Assembly (NCBI GenBank): GCA_002189035.1
Contig: NEEC01000002.1
Location: forward strand, 5,789,001-5,853,000
Origin: Utricularia gibba
Taxonomy: Eukaryota > Streptophyta > Magnoliopsida > Lamiales > Lentibulariaceae
Direction of reading: 5' to 3'
Length of the DNA stretch: 64,000 bases
Shown: piece after piece, positions 22,109 to 34,156 of the stretch
Position numbering within the stretch: position 1 is the stretch's first letter
Layout of the letters: every line of letters begins with the position of its first letter
Translations under genes and position numbers: made by a program
Notes under the pieces: generated by a model
What the model saw: the letters and a program-made list of their open reading frames with translations, nothing else
Told to the model about the DNA's origin: nothing
Databases searched by the model: none

Positions 22109-22423
22109 TCAAGTCAATCGTAGTTCTGACATCATATAATACTTGCGGCAATCACTACAACAGAATTTGTAATTCCTGCAAACCAAATATCTCCACTTAG
22201 TGCCATGTTTATTTTGTCTATAGAAAAAAAAAATGAAAGTTATCATTTTAGTACACTCTGCTTACTTGTATTTGAAGGCATCACAAGCATAGCGGATTGG
22301 CGTCTTGCACTCATGGCACAAATAACCAATTAGGTTTGCTTGTGTAGACCCAGACCCAGAATCTTTGGCTGAGGATTTGGAGTCTGATTTCTTTTCCTTG
22401 TTGCTTGTTTTGTTTTTCGACAT
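22109..22423 (-). CDS. Small FLZ (FCS-like zinc finger) protein, Ser/Lys type, array copy 1
   Basis: Exon 1 is 22266-22423 and exon 2 is 22109-22175 (both read on -), with GTAAGC...TTTGCAG splice sites. The protein is 74 residues: MSKNKTSNKEKKSDSKSSAK, a Gly/Ser stretch, then the FLZ zinc finger YLCHECKTPIRY...YKNYKFCCSDCRKYY. Cysteine pattern is C-x2-C, 18 residues, C-x3-C, as in the FLZ family; the FCS signature is FCC here. FLZ proteins bind SnRK1 kinase subunits, and this gene retains only the finger plus a short basic/Ser tail. A TATA-like CTATATAAT lies about 30 nt before the ATG. It is intact by reading frame and splice sites; expression is unknown. The short C-terminal tail after the finger is typical of the Ser/Lys type here. 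Confidence 0.72.
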
Positions 22424-23559
22424 CGTTGTGATTATGGAGTGTGCAATGATATTATATAGAGGTTAATATTATATATAAATATAAAAATGAAGTAATAACT
22501 ATTGTCTTTTTATTCTTTTTTAATTAATACAATGAAATATTAGAAATTAAATGTTGTTACAATAATTTGAATAATTAAAGTGTAAAAAATTAATAGGAAT
22601 TCATATAATAAGTTTTCTTCAACTATAAAATCATCGAAAATTAATTTAATAAAAACGAATAATATCATACAAATAAGTCAAGTATATGAATATTTGGTGT
22701 ACTACTACAAAGATTAACATAACATAAAAACGTTTAGAATATATGAACCACATTGTTATTTGTATTAAAATAGTTATATTTATAATAAAAAATTATTTTG
22801 AATGATAAGTATAAAACACAAATTTCTATTTAAATATTTAAAAGATTAGTAATTTTCAAAATTAAAAATTAAAATCAAAATTGGGTAACCGATTAATATT
22901 AAGTTATAATTGAGTTAGTCGATTTAGAAGGAACTTCTAAGAAGCTATTTGTGCAATAACAAATAATAATTATAATATTTAATTTAATTATTTTTTACTA
23001 AAACATATCAACATTTAACATTGAATACATTTAAAACTTTAATATTATAAATGATGATGTTAGTGTTGCTTCTATTTCGAGATTACATTTAAATTATTTC
23101 GAAAATTCAATATTCAAAAAATTTAATTCAATTTCGTTGTGAATTTTTGATTATTTGATTAATATATTTTACATATGTATTTAATTTTATATGTTAGAGA
23201 TAGAAACTTAATGTTATAATATTATATATATTTTTATATATCGCTAAATGAATTTAATGATAATATAATTAACTATATCATTTAATTTAATTTTAAAATT
23301 TATAATATTGTAATTAAATATAACATTGTGATTAAAGTCGTGTGTATGAATTATATATTTTTGAATAAAAATATTAACAAAACCTCATATATAATATAAT
23401 ATTATTTTATTCGATATAGAATTTTATAAATAAAAATAAAATTATATGTATAATATATAAATATTATAAAATAAAGCATTAATAATTGAGGGATTTCAAA
23501 ATCAATCTCATCAATGTCAATTTTGTAGGTATTTAGTATACCTCCAAATCTTCAAGTTA

Positions 23560-23840
23560 AGTGAATAATCATACTAATGAAAGTCATAGTGTTGCTCATA
23601 CTTAGTAATAAAAAAATAACTGTAGTTTTAAATATGCACACGGTAATTTGTGTATTTGTAAAAAGTACTATCTATCAACTCTATGAAGTATGTCATCCTC
23701 GCAGTATAAGATAAGACATATGATATGTACTAATATATAATCTTAGTACATATATACATATTCATTGAGTATCATGTTTACTTTATTCAAAAATAATAAT
23801 AATAAAGCATGAACGGTACCACTTTAATACCACTGATAAT
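23560..23840 (-). pseudogene. FLZ gene relic (3' flank and intron only)
   Basis: Positions 23565-23700 match the conserved 3' flank found after other copies (GAAAGTCATAGTGTTGCTCAT; AATTTGTGTATTTGTA; ACTATCTATCAA). About 23757-23830 resembles the FLZ intron (TATCATGTTTACTTTATTC ... AAAGCATGAA). No exon 1 remains. Confidence 0.5.
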
Positions 23841-24771
23841 ACATAAATTTCAATAGTTTTGGATGAAAAAAAGAATGGTGTTATCCGAAAAAGTTAGGAT
23901 TTTAAATAGAATTTTAATATTTTTGCGAGTATCAGCATGATTTTAACATTATATTTAAGATTGTGATTAAATCTTTGATTTAATATCAATCTTAATTTAA
24001 TCTTCTACATTAGAGTTATGCGTCGCATTTTTAGCAAATCAAATCCCAATAAGCCAATGGTGCATAGGATATGAGAAGAAAATTGGAGATAAAAGGAGAG
24101 AGAAAAATTGAAAAGGTGTGAAGCTGTTTTTATTAATGTTGTTGTTTGATTTCTTTTTGTTACTTTGAGACTTGAGATATGTTGATGATATTATTTTGTA
24201 AAATCAATTTTGTTGTTCTTTGAGGCCAAAATGAAGTAAGTATAATTATTGATTATTAGATCATACTAATTAGATTATTATACTAATTCTTTATGAAAAC
24301 AAAATAGTTCCAAAAGGAAGAATAGATGATATATTTATTTTAATATAAACCTAACTAGAAGTAGAGCAAAGGTTAGGGAGAATAAAGAATTTAGATAGAT
24401 TTAAACCTTCTATTTTATTTGATGAATGATTTTTAGTTTGGATGAAATACTTATATTGATGAACATATCACTTGTGAAAAGATTCAAAGTATCGTATTAT
24501 TTATTTTTATACAATAATTTGATTTGCTTATTTATCGATTTTGTCGTATCCTACAATTGAATTTTGTTAGTTCTAGATTAGACCTAATATTCAATTTTAA
24601 TGAAACAAAATGCATTAGTATTCACACACAAAAAATCTTGCTCTTCATGTTCTACACTCATTCCATTATGCTCATATTTGATTGATGTTTGACTGAGAAT
24701 GCATTTTATAAATTTATTTAATATAAAAATTAACAATTGAACATGATTGGTGAAATTTTTAGTTAATCGAA

Positions 24772-25163
24772 TTGGTGTCATTGCCAAGGAGGGGTGTTTA
24801 ATTGTTAAGTGTTATAATTGATGCATTTGCATTTCTTCTTGTATAGGTGATTTTGATTTCAATTCTCAAATTGAGAGGGTTGCTAGGAAGAACTAAAATA
24901 GAATAAGAGAAGCAGCCAAATTGAGGAGAATCCTAACTACAAACTAATTTAATTTGAGTATGGTAAAACAAGAGACAACTTTGAACAAACTATATGCATC
25001 AGATTACACATATAGGGAGTTGTGTTTAGATTTTTTTTATAATACAACTAATGAATTAAAACAAATCATGATAAATTTTATGTCAAAGTATTATGAAAAA
25101 GAGGTAGATAATCCATATGAACACTTGGACAATGTTAACAATTTATATATCCTTCAAAAATAG
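24772..25163 (+). mobile_element. Ty3/gypsy retrotransposon fragment: primer-binding site and gag start
   Basis: TTGGTGTCATTGCCAAGGA at 24772 resembles the TGGCGCCGTTGCCGGGGA primer-binding site of Athila/Tat-like gypsy elements. A gag-like reading follows: RELCLDFFYNTTNELKQIMI, then NPYEHLDNVNN, which fits the gypsy gag pattern FELKP...F.G...ED P..HL..F. The frame is interrupted upstream and no later domains (pol) are present. The sequence before it (about 23870-24771) resembles the LTR-like insertion at 54.2-55.35 kb. Confidence 0.55.
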
Positions 25164-25933
25164 TGAAATGATAGAGTATGTTATCTATTTGAAATCATTT
25201 CAATTCATAATAAAAGAGAACACAAAGATGTGATTTAAGTATGTTAGATGTCGAAAAATAATTGATTGATCTAAAACGAAAAAAAATGGTTTAATTAAAT
25301 ATTTTTCAGTTTTTAAGATAGAGGAAATTAAAAAAAAAAAAAATCAATGGTATCGAACAATTGAATGAAGAATAACTTCACAAATATTGATAACATTTGA
25401 ACCATCATTTAGGATCTTGTACGTACCACAAATTTTGGACTAATGTACTGGTAAAGTATTTTTTATGATGGATTACTTTGTATTAATTGTGCAATAGTTG
25501 ATTCAGGTGTTATAGATTTATTGAGAAAAAAAAACACTCACAGGAGGCTGTAGGTTTACTTGAACAATTGGCTGAACACTACAGTCATATTATCAAATTA
25601 TAAGATTCAAATATAAGAGTTTATAAAGTGTAGTGCAACCTAAAAACATCAAAAATTGATCTGACAAGAAATGTTAGTTGAAGAAGAGCATGTTAGTATC
25701 CAAACTTACTGATAGGTATCCAAACTTATTAGTATGCAAAATTGAGACATATTACTAATAAGTATTCAAACTTACATGAAGAAGAACATGTAAAAGTCAA
25801 TGGGATATTTAGAACTGCAAACAAGAAAGAAATACAATCCATACTTAAATACCTACAATTCATGATGGACAGACTATCCCAATTTTAGATAGAGCAACAA
25901 ATGATCACTCCTACAAGGAGCCACCATGTTTTC

Positions 25934-27759
25934 CTAAATCTTATGCACAGTGTACCCAGTATCCTCTGTTTTAAAGTCTTCCTGCCAATTCTCCATTTCA
26001 GTTCCACCAAAAGTCATTTGCTTGATTCCTATGTAACTGCATAGCAACAAGCGTGCAAACTAAAGTCTCTGAAGTCATGGAATGCGTAGAATTCAAAAGT
26101 GAATGCAAAGCTCCAGAGACAGCCATATTCATGAGGACGGGTACTTGAGATTCTTACTCAGAGCTCACTTGAGTCAGGGCATTAATCAAAATATCCAGCA
26201 GCAAAGGTTCTGAGGTGCCAATATCCACCCTGGAATTACGAACTCTAAGTCTCCGAATGAAGAAAGCAAGGGAACAAACCCATAAAGATATCCAAATTTT
26301 TACCATATTCGAGCTAAGTTATCTTGGATTTCAAGTTCACCGATGTTGTAAAAGGTGGTTGGTGTAACATTTGCACCTTGAATAGCATCATAACTTGGTG
26401 TTTTGTCGAGAGGGGATTGTGACAACTGTTGAGAAAAGAAATCAAATATCAATATGAAACAGGTTTCGAAATGGAGTCACCCTAGACCCCTTCTCTTCTA
26501 AAGTTTGCAGTATAAACAATACAGAGATATGAGAAGCATACCTGCATATTCATGGCATTGCACCCACCAAGCCGTCCAACAATGTGCCATGCACGAATAG
26601 TCTGAACATTTTTTCTGGTAATAATTGAAATAGGCATGATACAAATTATATCAATGAAACTAAAGCTGAATACACTTACATCACATATCAGGGAAACATC
26701 CTTCTCGAGTGGGGCATTGTAGAACTCCAACCATATGTATGAATTAGAGAAGTCAAACCTGGGTCGTGTCCAGAGAAAATTGATTCCTCAGCAACTAGCT
26801 TATAATTGCACAGACCAATGCAGGAGTGCTAGAAGGAAAAAAAACACATCCTAAAGCATGCCAATGAACTCTCTACTGCAGTAACCCCTCCAGCAAAATC
26901 CAAGTCTCATTAATGCGAATGGCTGAATAAACTATTTTTTGGTTCTTAGTTCCATAAAAAAAGACACTCAACCTAGGTGCTCTAATGATCCATGTACACC
27001 GCTAGAGAAGAAAATGATTTTATTTACCAAGGTCACTTGAGTAGCCTGCACAGAGGCACATAACTTTCAACAAACTACACATTTCTCTGTTCCAATCAAC
27101 CAAAACCTGGGAAAGGGGATGCGGGGAGCCAAACTAATGCTACTTGGATTTATTCAACGACACCAATGTAAGTGCAGAAATCTTCAGAAAGCTCACTTGT
27201 TAAACTTTACTTTCATTGGGTGTGGCGAGCCAGTTTTGGTATGCAATATCTTATCCCTCTTCCTCCTCAGTCGCTCTTCCATCTAGCAAAGGATTTATAA
27301 ACTAAATCATATAACATCACTTTCCAACAAAAGAAATCCGTAAAGAAGCAAAACATATCACAGTGGGTAGTTTCCTCTAGAATCAAAATCGAAACATCAG
27401 CATAGAGATTACGCAATTTTAAAGCCACTTACCTTTGACTTAGCCTTTGCAGGGTCATCAAGGGAAGCGCCAATAATCTCCGCAAGCTCAGGATCTCTGT
27501 CATAATCCTTTTCTCTTGCTTCACCCCGCCAAGAGAAATCTGTATCATCCTCCATTTCATCATCACTCTCAACACCAGAACCGAGAATTTCCACCCGGGA
27601 CCCGATATTGTCGCTTCTCTTCACACAGACGAAATGCCAACCCCGCCATGGGGATCTTTTATTACAAAAAGACGGGTTGGAGCTTAGAAACGGAAGTTTC
27701 CATGATATTGCAGGAAATGAGGGGTAGAGCGGACGCAAACCAGGCTGGAGAGCCAGCAT
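25934..27759 (-). CDS. DUF3531 family protein, probably plastid-targeted
   Basis: Seven exons on -, in transcription order: 27433-27759, 27197-27282, 26680-26758, 26542-26601, 26304-26425, 26158-26229, 25934-26036. They join in phase to 282 residues with no internal stop. The N-terminal ~45 residues are basic/Ser-rich, like a transit peptide. The conserved core follows: EAREKDYDRDPELAEIIGA, MEERLRRKRDKILHTKTGSP, FDFSNSYIWLEFYNAPLEKD, TIRAWHIVGRLGGCNAMNMQ, LSQSPLDKTPSYDAIQGANV, VDIGTSEPLLLDILINALTQ, ending YTVHKI. These match plant and cyanobacterial DUF3531 proteins (Arabidopsis At4g29400 and At5g08400, from memory); function unknown. It is the only large intact gene inside the FLZ array. Its 5' part is duplicated and broken at 31.3-32.0 kb. 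An alternative ATG at 27802 is in another frame. Confidence 0.85.
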
Positions 27760-28451
27760 CACGAGGCTTGAAGTTCGGCTTCAGGAAACGGAAAATCGCC
27801 ATGGAAAATATAATTCACAGAAACATTGAGCCGCAATAATTGAAAGATCCGGGCCCAAGCCCAATATATTTTCCACACAATGATTTGAAAACCCTAATAA
27901 ACGGATAATTCTAAAAAAATGACATATAAAATAATCATTTTTTGCACATATTCTGACAAATGATCAATTTTCTAATTGATCCCAATAAATTTCAATTAAA
28001 TTAGATCATGTTTGATACAATTCGTTAAAATCATCGATTTTTTTTTTTGAATTTCAGACTCTCAATTTATTCTAATTAAATTATAATTGAATCACAGTTG
28101 AATTGTTATTGAATCGTGATTCATATTTTTTTTTCTATTTTAAAATGACTCAAGTTTAATTTAAACATTATGATGAATGATTAATGGTTGAAAAATGTTA
28201 AACTGCGATTGAAGTATAGTTTTTAATACATGGACTTTTATTAAACTGTTGATTTTCACAGAGTGAAGTAGGACTTTTTAGTCTAATGAGAAGAGAACAA
28301 TAGCTATCTAATCATTAACTTAACATGCATTTCCATTAGAATTGTGTCATTTATGTTTTTATATTAAAATTTTTATTTAATAATAATTTTTTAATATATC
28401 AATTTGACACCAGTTACTATAATCCATTAAAAATATATAATTACCCGTCAT

Positions 28452-28830
28452 TTACTTATCCTTCTTATTTTTCATATACGCCGACGTCATTCTAAAATAG
28501 GGTCTTTCTATATTTAGATCCGTTCCCGGCGCCGCCCTCCTTTGCAATGCAGCTTCATCGAGCGCCATCTGCAAACGCCGGCATTGCTCGGAGCAGTACC
28601 CACAGTCCCTGAAAAGTGAAACCCACCGCATCTCAGAGCGTCGTCACCCACCACAAATGCGATGCATAGAGAGTGCGAGTGAGTTACCTGTACATGAAGA
28701 CGTTCTTCTTGCAGTAATCGCAGCGCTCCAGAAGCTTCTCACCTGCTCCATTTCCGATGGGTTTCGTGTCTGGGACGATGGAGAAGATGCTGGAACTTGT
28801 TGACGTATCTTCGTCCGTTGGGTAGTCCAT
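28452..28830 (-). CDS. Small FLZ zinc finger protein, MDY type
   Basis: Exon 1 is 28688-28830 and exon 2 is 28452-28608 (read on -), with GTAACT donor and TTTTCAG acceptor. The protein is 99 residues: MDYPTDEDTSTSSSIFSIVP, GEKLLERCDYCKKNVFMYR, then across the intron DCGYCSEQCRRLQMALDEAA and a basic tail ending MTSAYMKNKKDK. CSEQCRR..MALDEA is a canonical FLZ C-terminal half. Compared with the copy at 33.2 kb the finger lacks 18 nt between the two Cys pairs, so the spacer is 12 residues instead of 18. A TATA box (CTATATATTC, 28871-28880) lies about 40 nt before the chosen ATG. An upstream in-frame ATG at 28923 would lie before the TATA box and is not favoured. Confidence 0.78.
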
Positions 28831-28870
28831 GTCGCTGCGCTGCGGTGTCCGATACGCTTCACAAGTGTCT

Positions 28871-28880
28871 GAATATATAG
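28871..28880 (-). promoter_or_regulatory. TATA box of the MDY-type FLZ genes
   Basis: CTATATATTC lies in a segment conserved at the same distance from the ATG in all MDY/MDP-type copies: 33701-33710, about 50491-50506, 60081-60090, and the relic at about 58700. The surrounding words are TTCAGCTATA...CAGACACT. With TSS about 30 nt downstream, the 5' UTR would be only about 10 nt. Confidence 0.6.
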
Positions 28881-28923
28881 CTGAAGGGTGGGAAGTCTTT
28901 GGGCACTTGTAATCACCTGACAT

Positions 28924-29979
28924 TGAAAGAGTTGAGGGAAAGGGAATTGGGATAATTTATTAATGGTTTTATGAATTTTATTTTAAAAAATTCAATTTAC
29001 AGAAAATTTGATTTCGTTTCATTGTGAATTGTGGATATTTCATCAATATTTTTTACATATATATTTAATATTATATGTTCAAGATAGGTATTTCATGTTA
29101 TAATATTATATATTTTTCAGATATCTTATTCATGATTAAATGTATCATTTAATTTAATCTTTTTGAATTTATAATATAATCAATTATATTTTTGAATATG
29201 AGTATTAAAAAAATATATAAAAACAATATAATTCAAGAAATTTTAATTAAAATGTGTTGTATTACATTATTCGAGATAGAAATTATAATAAGATATTAAT
29301 ATAAGAGAAAATTATAAAAACTGATAAAATTGAAATTGAATAATTAAATGATCTGTATCTAAATTATTTTTTGTCCAATATATTTAAAATCAATATCTAT
29401 AATTTATGTATAAACATAATTTTTGGTCTTGTTTGTGAATATAGTTTGAATGAGTGAATTTTAGATTTTTTTTTACATTAATGTCATCTTATCCTATGAT
29501 GATCAACTTATATACTTACAATAAGCTCTTTTTATTGTACTTATGTATTTTTTTCAATGCAATAGTTTTGATATTTCTAAACCTAGTTTTTCAAACTCAT
29601 CACCTATACTTCCTTTGTACGATATTTTCCGTTTCGAATAATCTATTTTCACGGTTTTATGTTATTCTTTTTTCTAAAAAAAATATCATATAAAATTATA
29701 AAGATCCATGAATTTAAACATACACTTTTCACAGCACATAATTAATGTGGAATATCATCATTAGATTTCTGATCTTACATTCATCTCATTTTATACTAGA
29801 ATGCGTTCGGGTTTGGCTATGATACTGAATGATCCATCCCTCAAAACTACAAGTTAAGGTGATCATCCTACTACTATAGAAAGTTATAGTATCATATTAA
29901 ATAATAGTAAGATAAATGTAGTTTAAGATACACATAGCAATCTGTGTATCTACACAAGGTACTATCGATCAAGGCTATG
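28924..29979. other. FLZ-array spacer
   Basis: AT-rich DNA matching other array spacers. About 29580-29830 carries a decayed TGTAACGA-family segment, and 29840-29980 is the conserved 3' flank of the next FLZ copy. No gene seen. Confidence 0.5.
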
Positions 29980-30280
29980 AAATCAAAAAAAAAAAAAATA
30001 CTTGCAGCATTTACTATAACAAAATCTATAATTCATGCAAACCAAACACTTATATTTAATATCATATTTACTTTTTCTATAAAAAAAGAAAGCATGAAAA
30101 TGTATCATTTCAATGCACCCTACTTATATACGTGGCCATCATGATAAGAACGGATTTGCATTTTGCACCCATGGCACAAATCAACAATTGGGTTTGTTTG
30201 TGTAGACCCACACCTAGAAGATTCAACTTAGGATTTGTAACTGATTTCTTTTCTTTGTTGCTTGTTTTGTTATGTGACAT
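29980..30280 (-). pseudogene. FLZ pseudogene, Ser/Lys type
   Basis: Starts MSHNKTSNKEKKSV at 30280. A deletion in the Ser-rich linker shifts the frame relative to the finger, which is still readable as DLCHGCKMQIRSYHDGHVYK. The donor is weakened (AAGTAGGG) and the acceptor is GCAT instead of GCAG. The second half keeps only RFCYSKCCKY before an A/T run. Three independent lesions mark it as dead. Confidence 0.72.
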
Positions 30281-30499
30281 CGTTGTGATTATATATTGTG
30301 ATGATGTTCTATAGAAATTAATGTTGTATATAGATATTAGAATAGAGTACTCTCTTCTATCTTTTGATTCCTTTTTAATTAATACAATGAAATATTAGAA
30401 ATTGTATTTTATGATAATAACTTCAATAATTAATGCGTGAAAAATTAATATACATTTATATGATAAGTTTTCTTCAACCGTAAAAAGCATGAGATCTAA

Positions 30500-31067
30500 T
30501 AAATTAGACTTCACATATGTTCTATCCTCATTCCATTATGCTCTTCTTTGATTGATTTTTGAATGAGAATAAGTTTTATAAATTTATTTGATTCGAGAAT
30601 TAGCAATTGAACATGATTTATGAAATTTTCTGTTTATTAAATTGGTGACATTGTTGACGAGCGGTGTTTAATTTTTATATGTTATAAATGATGCATTTTC
30701 ATTCTTCTTATATAGGTGATTTTGATTTCAATTTTGAAATGGAGAGGATTGTTAGGAAAAACTAAAAGAGAGAAAGGAAATCAGCCAAATTGAAAAGACT
30801 CCTAGCGACAAACCAATTTAATCAGATTATGGCAAAACTTTGAATAAGCTAGATGCAACAGATCACACACATAGAGAATTGTGCATTAGATTTTTTGATG
30901 ATACAATCAATGAATTAAAACCAGTCATGATAAGTTTTATGTCAAAGTATTATGGAAAAATAGAAGAGAATCCACATGAACACTTGAACAATGTTACAAC
31001 ATATTACATGTCTGATAAATCAAAATTTCGATATCATTGCAAGAAATTAAATTTTCGTATCAAATAA
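30500..31067 (+). mobile_element. Second copy of the Ty3/gypsy LTR end/gag fragment
   Basis: Matches 24630-25163: CATTCCATTATGCTC, primer-binding-site-like TTGGTGACATTGTTGACGA at 30642, then gag-like RELCIRFFDDTINELKPVMI and NPHEHLNNV. Its position between an FLZ gene and DUF3531 DNA is the same in both copies, so it was copied as part of a segmental duplication rather than inserted twice. Confidence 0.6.
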
Positions 31068-31299
31068 ATTTGTAAGCGTTAATTTTCATAAAATACAAAT
31101 AAAACACTAATTGCACCATAGAATTTCGAGATCAATTATAAAGAACAAATATTTGCTATGTATCTTAACTTATACAGGATCACATAATGATTTCAATCTT
31201 AGTTTAAGATTGAACTAACAACGATGCATAAATTCATTAAATAAAATCTAGTTATAGAGCAAAATGTAACAAATATTAGTTCTAAATAAGAAATAACAA

Positions 31300-32012
31300 T
31301 AGGCCGCACAGAGTCACATAATTTTCAACAAACTACACATTTGTGTGTTCCCATCAACCAAAACCTGGGAAAGGGAGGAGCGAAACTAATGCTACTTGGA
31401 TTTGTTCAAAGACAACAATGTAATCGCACAAATTTTTAGAAAGCTCACTTGTCAAACTTTACTATCATTGGGTGTGGCGAGCCAGTTTTGGTATGCAATA
31501 TCTTATCTCTCTTCCTCCTCTACCTCTCCTCCATCTAGCAAAGGATTTATAAACTAACTCATATAACATAACCTTTCCCAACAAAAGAAACCGTAAAAAA
31601 GCAAAACTTGTCACTCTGGGTCGTTTCCTCTAGAATCAAAATCAAAACATCAGCATAGAGATTAAGCAATTTCAAAGCCAATTATCTTTGACTTAGCCTT
31701 TGCAGGGTTATCATGGGAAGAGCCAATAATCTCCGCCAGCTCAGGATCTCTGTCATAATCCTTTTCTCTAGCTTCACCCTGCCAAGAGAAATCTGCCTCA
31801 TCCTCCATTTCACCATCACTATCAACACCGGAACCGAGAATTTCCAACTGGGATTCAATATTGTCACTTCTCTTCACACATACTAAATGCCAATCCCGCC
31901 ATGGAGAACTTTTATTACAAACCGATGGATTGGAACTTAGAAACGGAACTTTCCATGATATCGCAGGAAATGAGGGGTAGAGTGGACGAAAACCGAGGTG
32001 GAGAGTTAGCAT
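31300..32012 (-). pseudogene. Truncated duplicate of the DUF3531 gene
   Basis: Exon 1 (ATG at 32012, MLTLHLGFRPLYPSFPAISW..., EAREKDYDRDPELAEIIGSS) is open. The donor after KAKSK has changed from GTAAGTGG to ATAATTGG (about 31685), and exon 2 (31445-31534) has a stop at codon 5 (MEER then TAG). Homology with the intact gene continues into intron 2 to about 31300 and then ends, so exons 3-7 are absent. Read through, exon 1 would give a 116-residue product ending IIGFEIA. It is a non-functional partial copy carried by a segmental duplication. Confidence 0.85.
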
Positions 32013-33193
32013 ATTGAATTTCAGGATCCGATGGATCTAGCAAATGATTACATTAAGTCTAAGTATATAATAAACGTAAATAACAATAGAAAAGATTAGA
32101 TACAATCGATTATTTATGATTTATAATTTCTTATATACTTGATTATTTAATTTTCATTTTTCAATATAGTATTGCGTATTCTAATATATGCCCTCAAGTC
32201 AAATTGGTCTTCGATTCTGTTAAGACTTGTTTTTTTTTGTTTTTTTTTTGTTTTTGTTTGATTATAGGTAGTATTTATATAATATATCGATCTAATTTTT
32301 TGTCGTTTAAATCCAATGCATTGAAAGCTTTAATCATTTTTCCCAAAATTTAATCTAAATTTCAATTTTTGGATTCAATCCAAAATCCAAAATTTTTTCA
32401 AAAAAATTGACATGATATTTAAATATGAATGTTGTCACATTTTACATTATTTAAGTTTCTTTAAACATGTTTAAAATTAAAAAAATGTGTTTGATATATC
32501 AATTTAAATTATTTAAATTTATGTTAGATATCCCATGGTATATAAATTTGAAATAGTTGGTTTTAAAAATGATTTTGATTAAAATTATGTTACTATGATT
32601 AAATTACTAACCTGCTTAAAGTTTAGTACAAGAATGCTACTATGGTTAAAATTTAAAAATACATTAATTTTTAAATTTTAATTTTAATACAAACCTGTTT
32701 AAATTGTTGTAATAATATAAAATATAATTTACCGATTTATAATATTTATAAATACAATTATTTAAAAAATATAATTTCAAAAATTTATATATTTACAAAA
32801 TATGAATTTTTATGTATGATTATATATATATATATATATATAATTTATAAATTGACATGTCTTTTTTTTTTTAATTTTGAAATATTAAATTATTAATTAA
32901 ATCATGATCGAGTTGTTAATGATTCATGGGGTGTTCCTATTCGTTTTGGAGTCGTTAAACAACCCTTGTGAGAAGAGAACAATTGCTATCTAATCATTAA
33001 CTTAACATGCATTTCCATTAGAATGTTTTTATAATAAATTTTTTTAATATATCAATTTCACGCCAATCACTATAATGTTGCTCTAATATATAACGAGCGT
33101 ATAATAACGTCCCCAAAACTTACATTTTTTTTTATTTACAAAACTTAAGAACAGTTCATTATAATCCACTAAAAATATATAGTTACTGGCCAT
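32013..33193. other. AT-rich spacer
   Basis: No coding signal. Contains T-rich runs near 32230-32265 and a (TA)n tract at about 32822-32842. From about 32950 it matches the 3' flank of the MDY-type copy at 28.3 kb. Confidence 0.5.
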
Positions 33194-33661
33194 TTATTTA
33201 TTCTTCTTATTTTCCAGATATGCCGACGTCATTTCAAAATAGGGTAATCTTATACTTGGATTTGAATGCGTCTCCTTCCTGTATAATGCAGCTTCATCGA
33301 GCGCCTCCTGCAAACGCCGGCATTGCTCGGAGCAGTACCCAAAGTTCCTGAAAATTGTATTGTAAATCGAATACCAAAAAGACAAAAGATTAAAATAAGC
33401 CAAGTTCACTCTTAAAACCATCAACATTGATGAATTAATATATCATATAAATAAGTTTAATTTCTCTTCAACTAGCAATGTGGGATAGCAAGTTATTCTC
33501 GTGAGTTAGTACCTATACATGAAGACAGTATCCTTCGGGGAGAGACCCTTCTTGCAGTAATCGCAGCACTCCACAAGCTTCTCACATGTTCCCTTTCCGT
33601 TCGGTTTCGTGTTTCGGACGACGGTGGAACTTGGACACGTCTCTTCGGTTGTGTAGTCCAT
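33194..33661 (-). CDS. Small FLZ zinc finger protein, MDY type, full-length finger
   Basis: Exon 1 is 33513-33661 and exon 2 is 33194-33347 (read on -); 100 residues. MDYTTEETCPSSTVVRNTKP leads to the finger EKLVECCDYCKKGLSPKDTV / FMYRNFGYCSEQCRRLQEAL. The cysteines are C-x2-C, 18 residues, C-x3-C, the most canonical finger of this subtype. The tail ALDEAALYRKETHSNPSIRL ends MTSAYLENKKNK. Splice sites are GTACTA and TTTTCAG; the intron (165 nt) is longer than in other copies because of inserted AT-rich DNA. A TATA-like TATAAATACA at 33701-33710 is about 40 nt upstream of the ATG. Duplicate of the 28.5-kb gene. Confidence 0.8.
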
Positions 33662-33980
33662 GTTACTGAGCTGCGGTGTTTGATACGCCTCACGAGTGTC
33701 TGTATTTATAGCTGAAGGGAAAAGGGGATTGAGATAATTTATTAATGGTTTTATGAATTTATTTTAAAAAATTCAATTTCATGAAAATTTGATTTCATTT
33801 CATTGTGAATTTATGGTTATTTGATCAGTATTTTTTAGTTAATTTGTTTATGTTCAAGATAGGGTTTTCATGTTGTAATATTAGTAGTACCTCCAGCTTT
33901 AATGAAGCACATTAATCGAAACTCTAGTACAATTTTCCATGAAGTGTTGAAGATTTCAATACTTCTAAGCCCTTAATTAC

Positions 33981-34150
33981 TTGGGTCGGGCCTTGAGGTA
34001 TCGAGTCGAGCTCATGCTTGATAGGCTTGACTCGATTACGTGCATCGAGTCCGATTGATAGATGAAGCTCGGGTTCAGACTCATGTAAATTGAACTCAGG
34101 CCGAGTCTTTATCGAGCCAAGCTTCGAGCAGCTTGATAAATGCTCGGCCC
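33981..34150. mobile_element. Short MITE-like inverted-repeat element
   Basis: Begins TTGGGTCGGGCC and ends GCTCGGCCC, imperfect terminal inverted repeats, flanked by AATTAC on both sides. It is GC-richer than its surroundings (TCGAG/GCTCG words). No coding capacity. Confidence 0.5.
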
Positions 34151-34156
34151 AATTAC

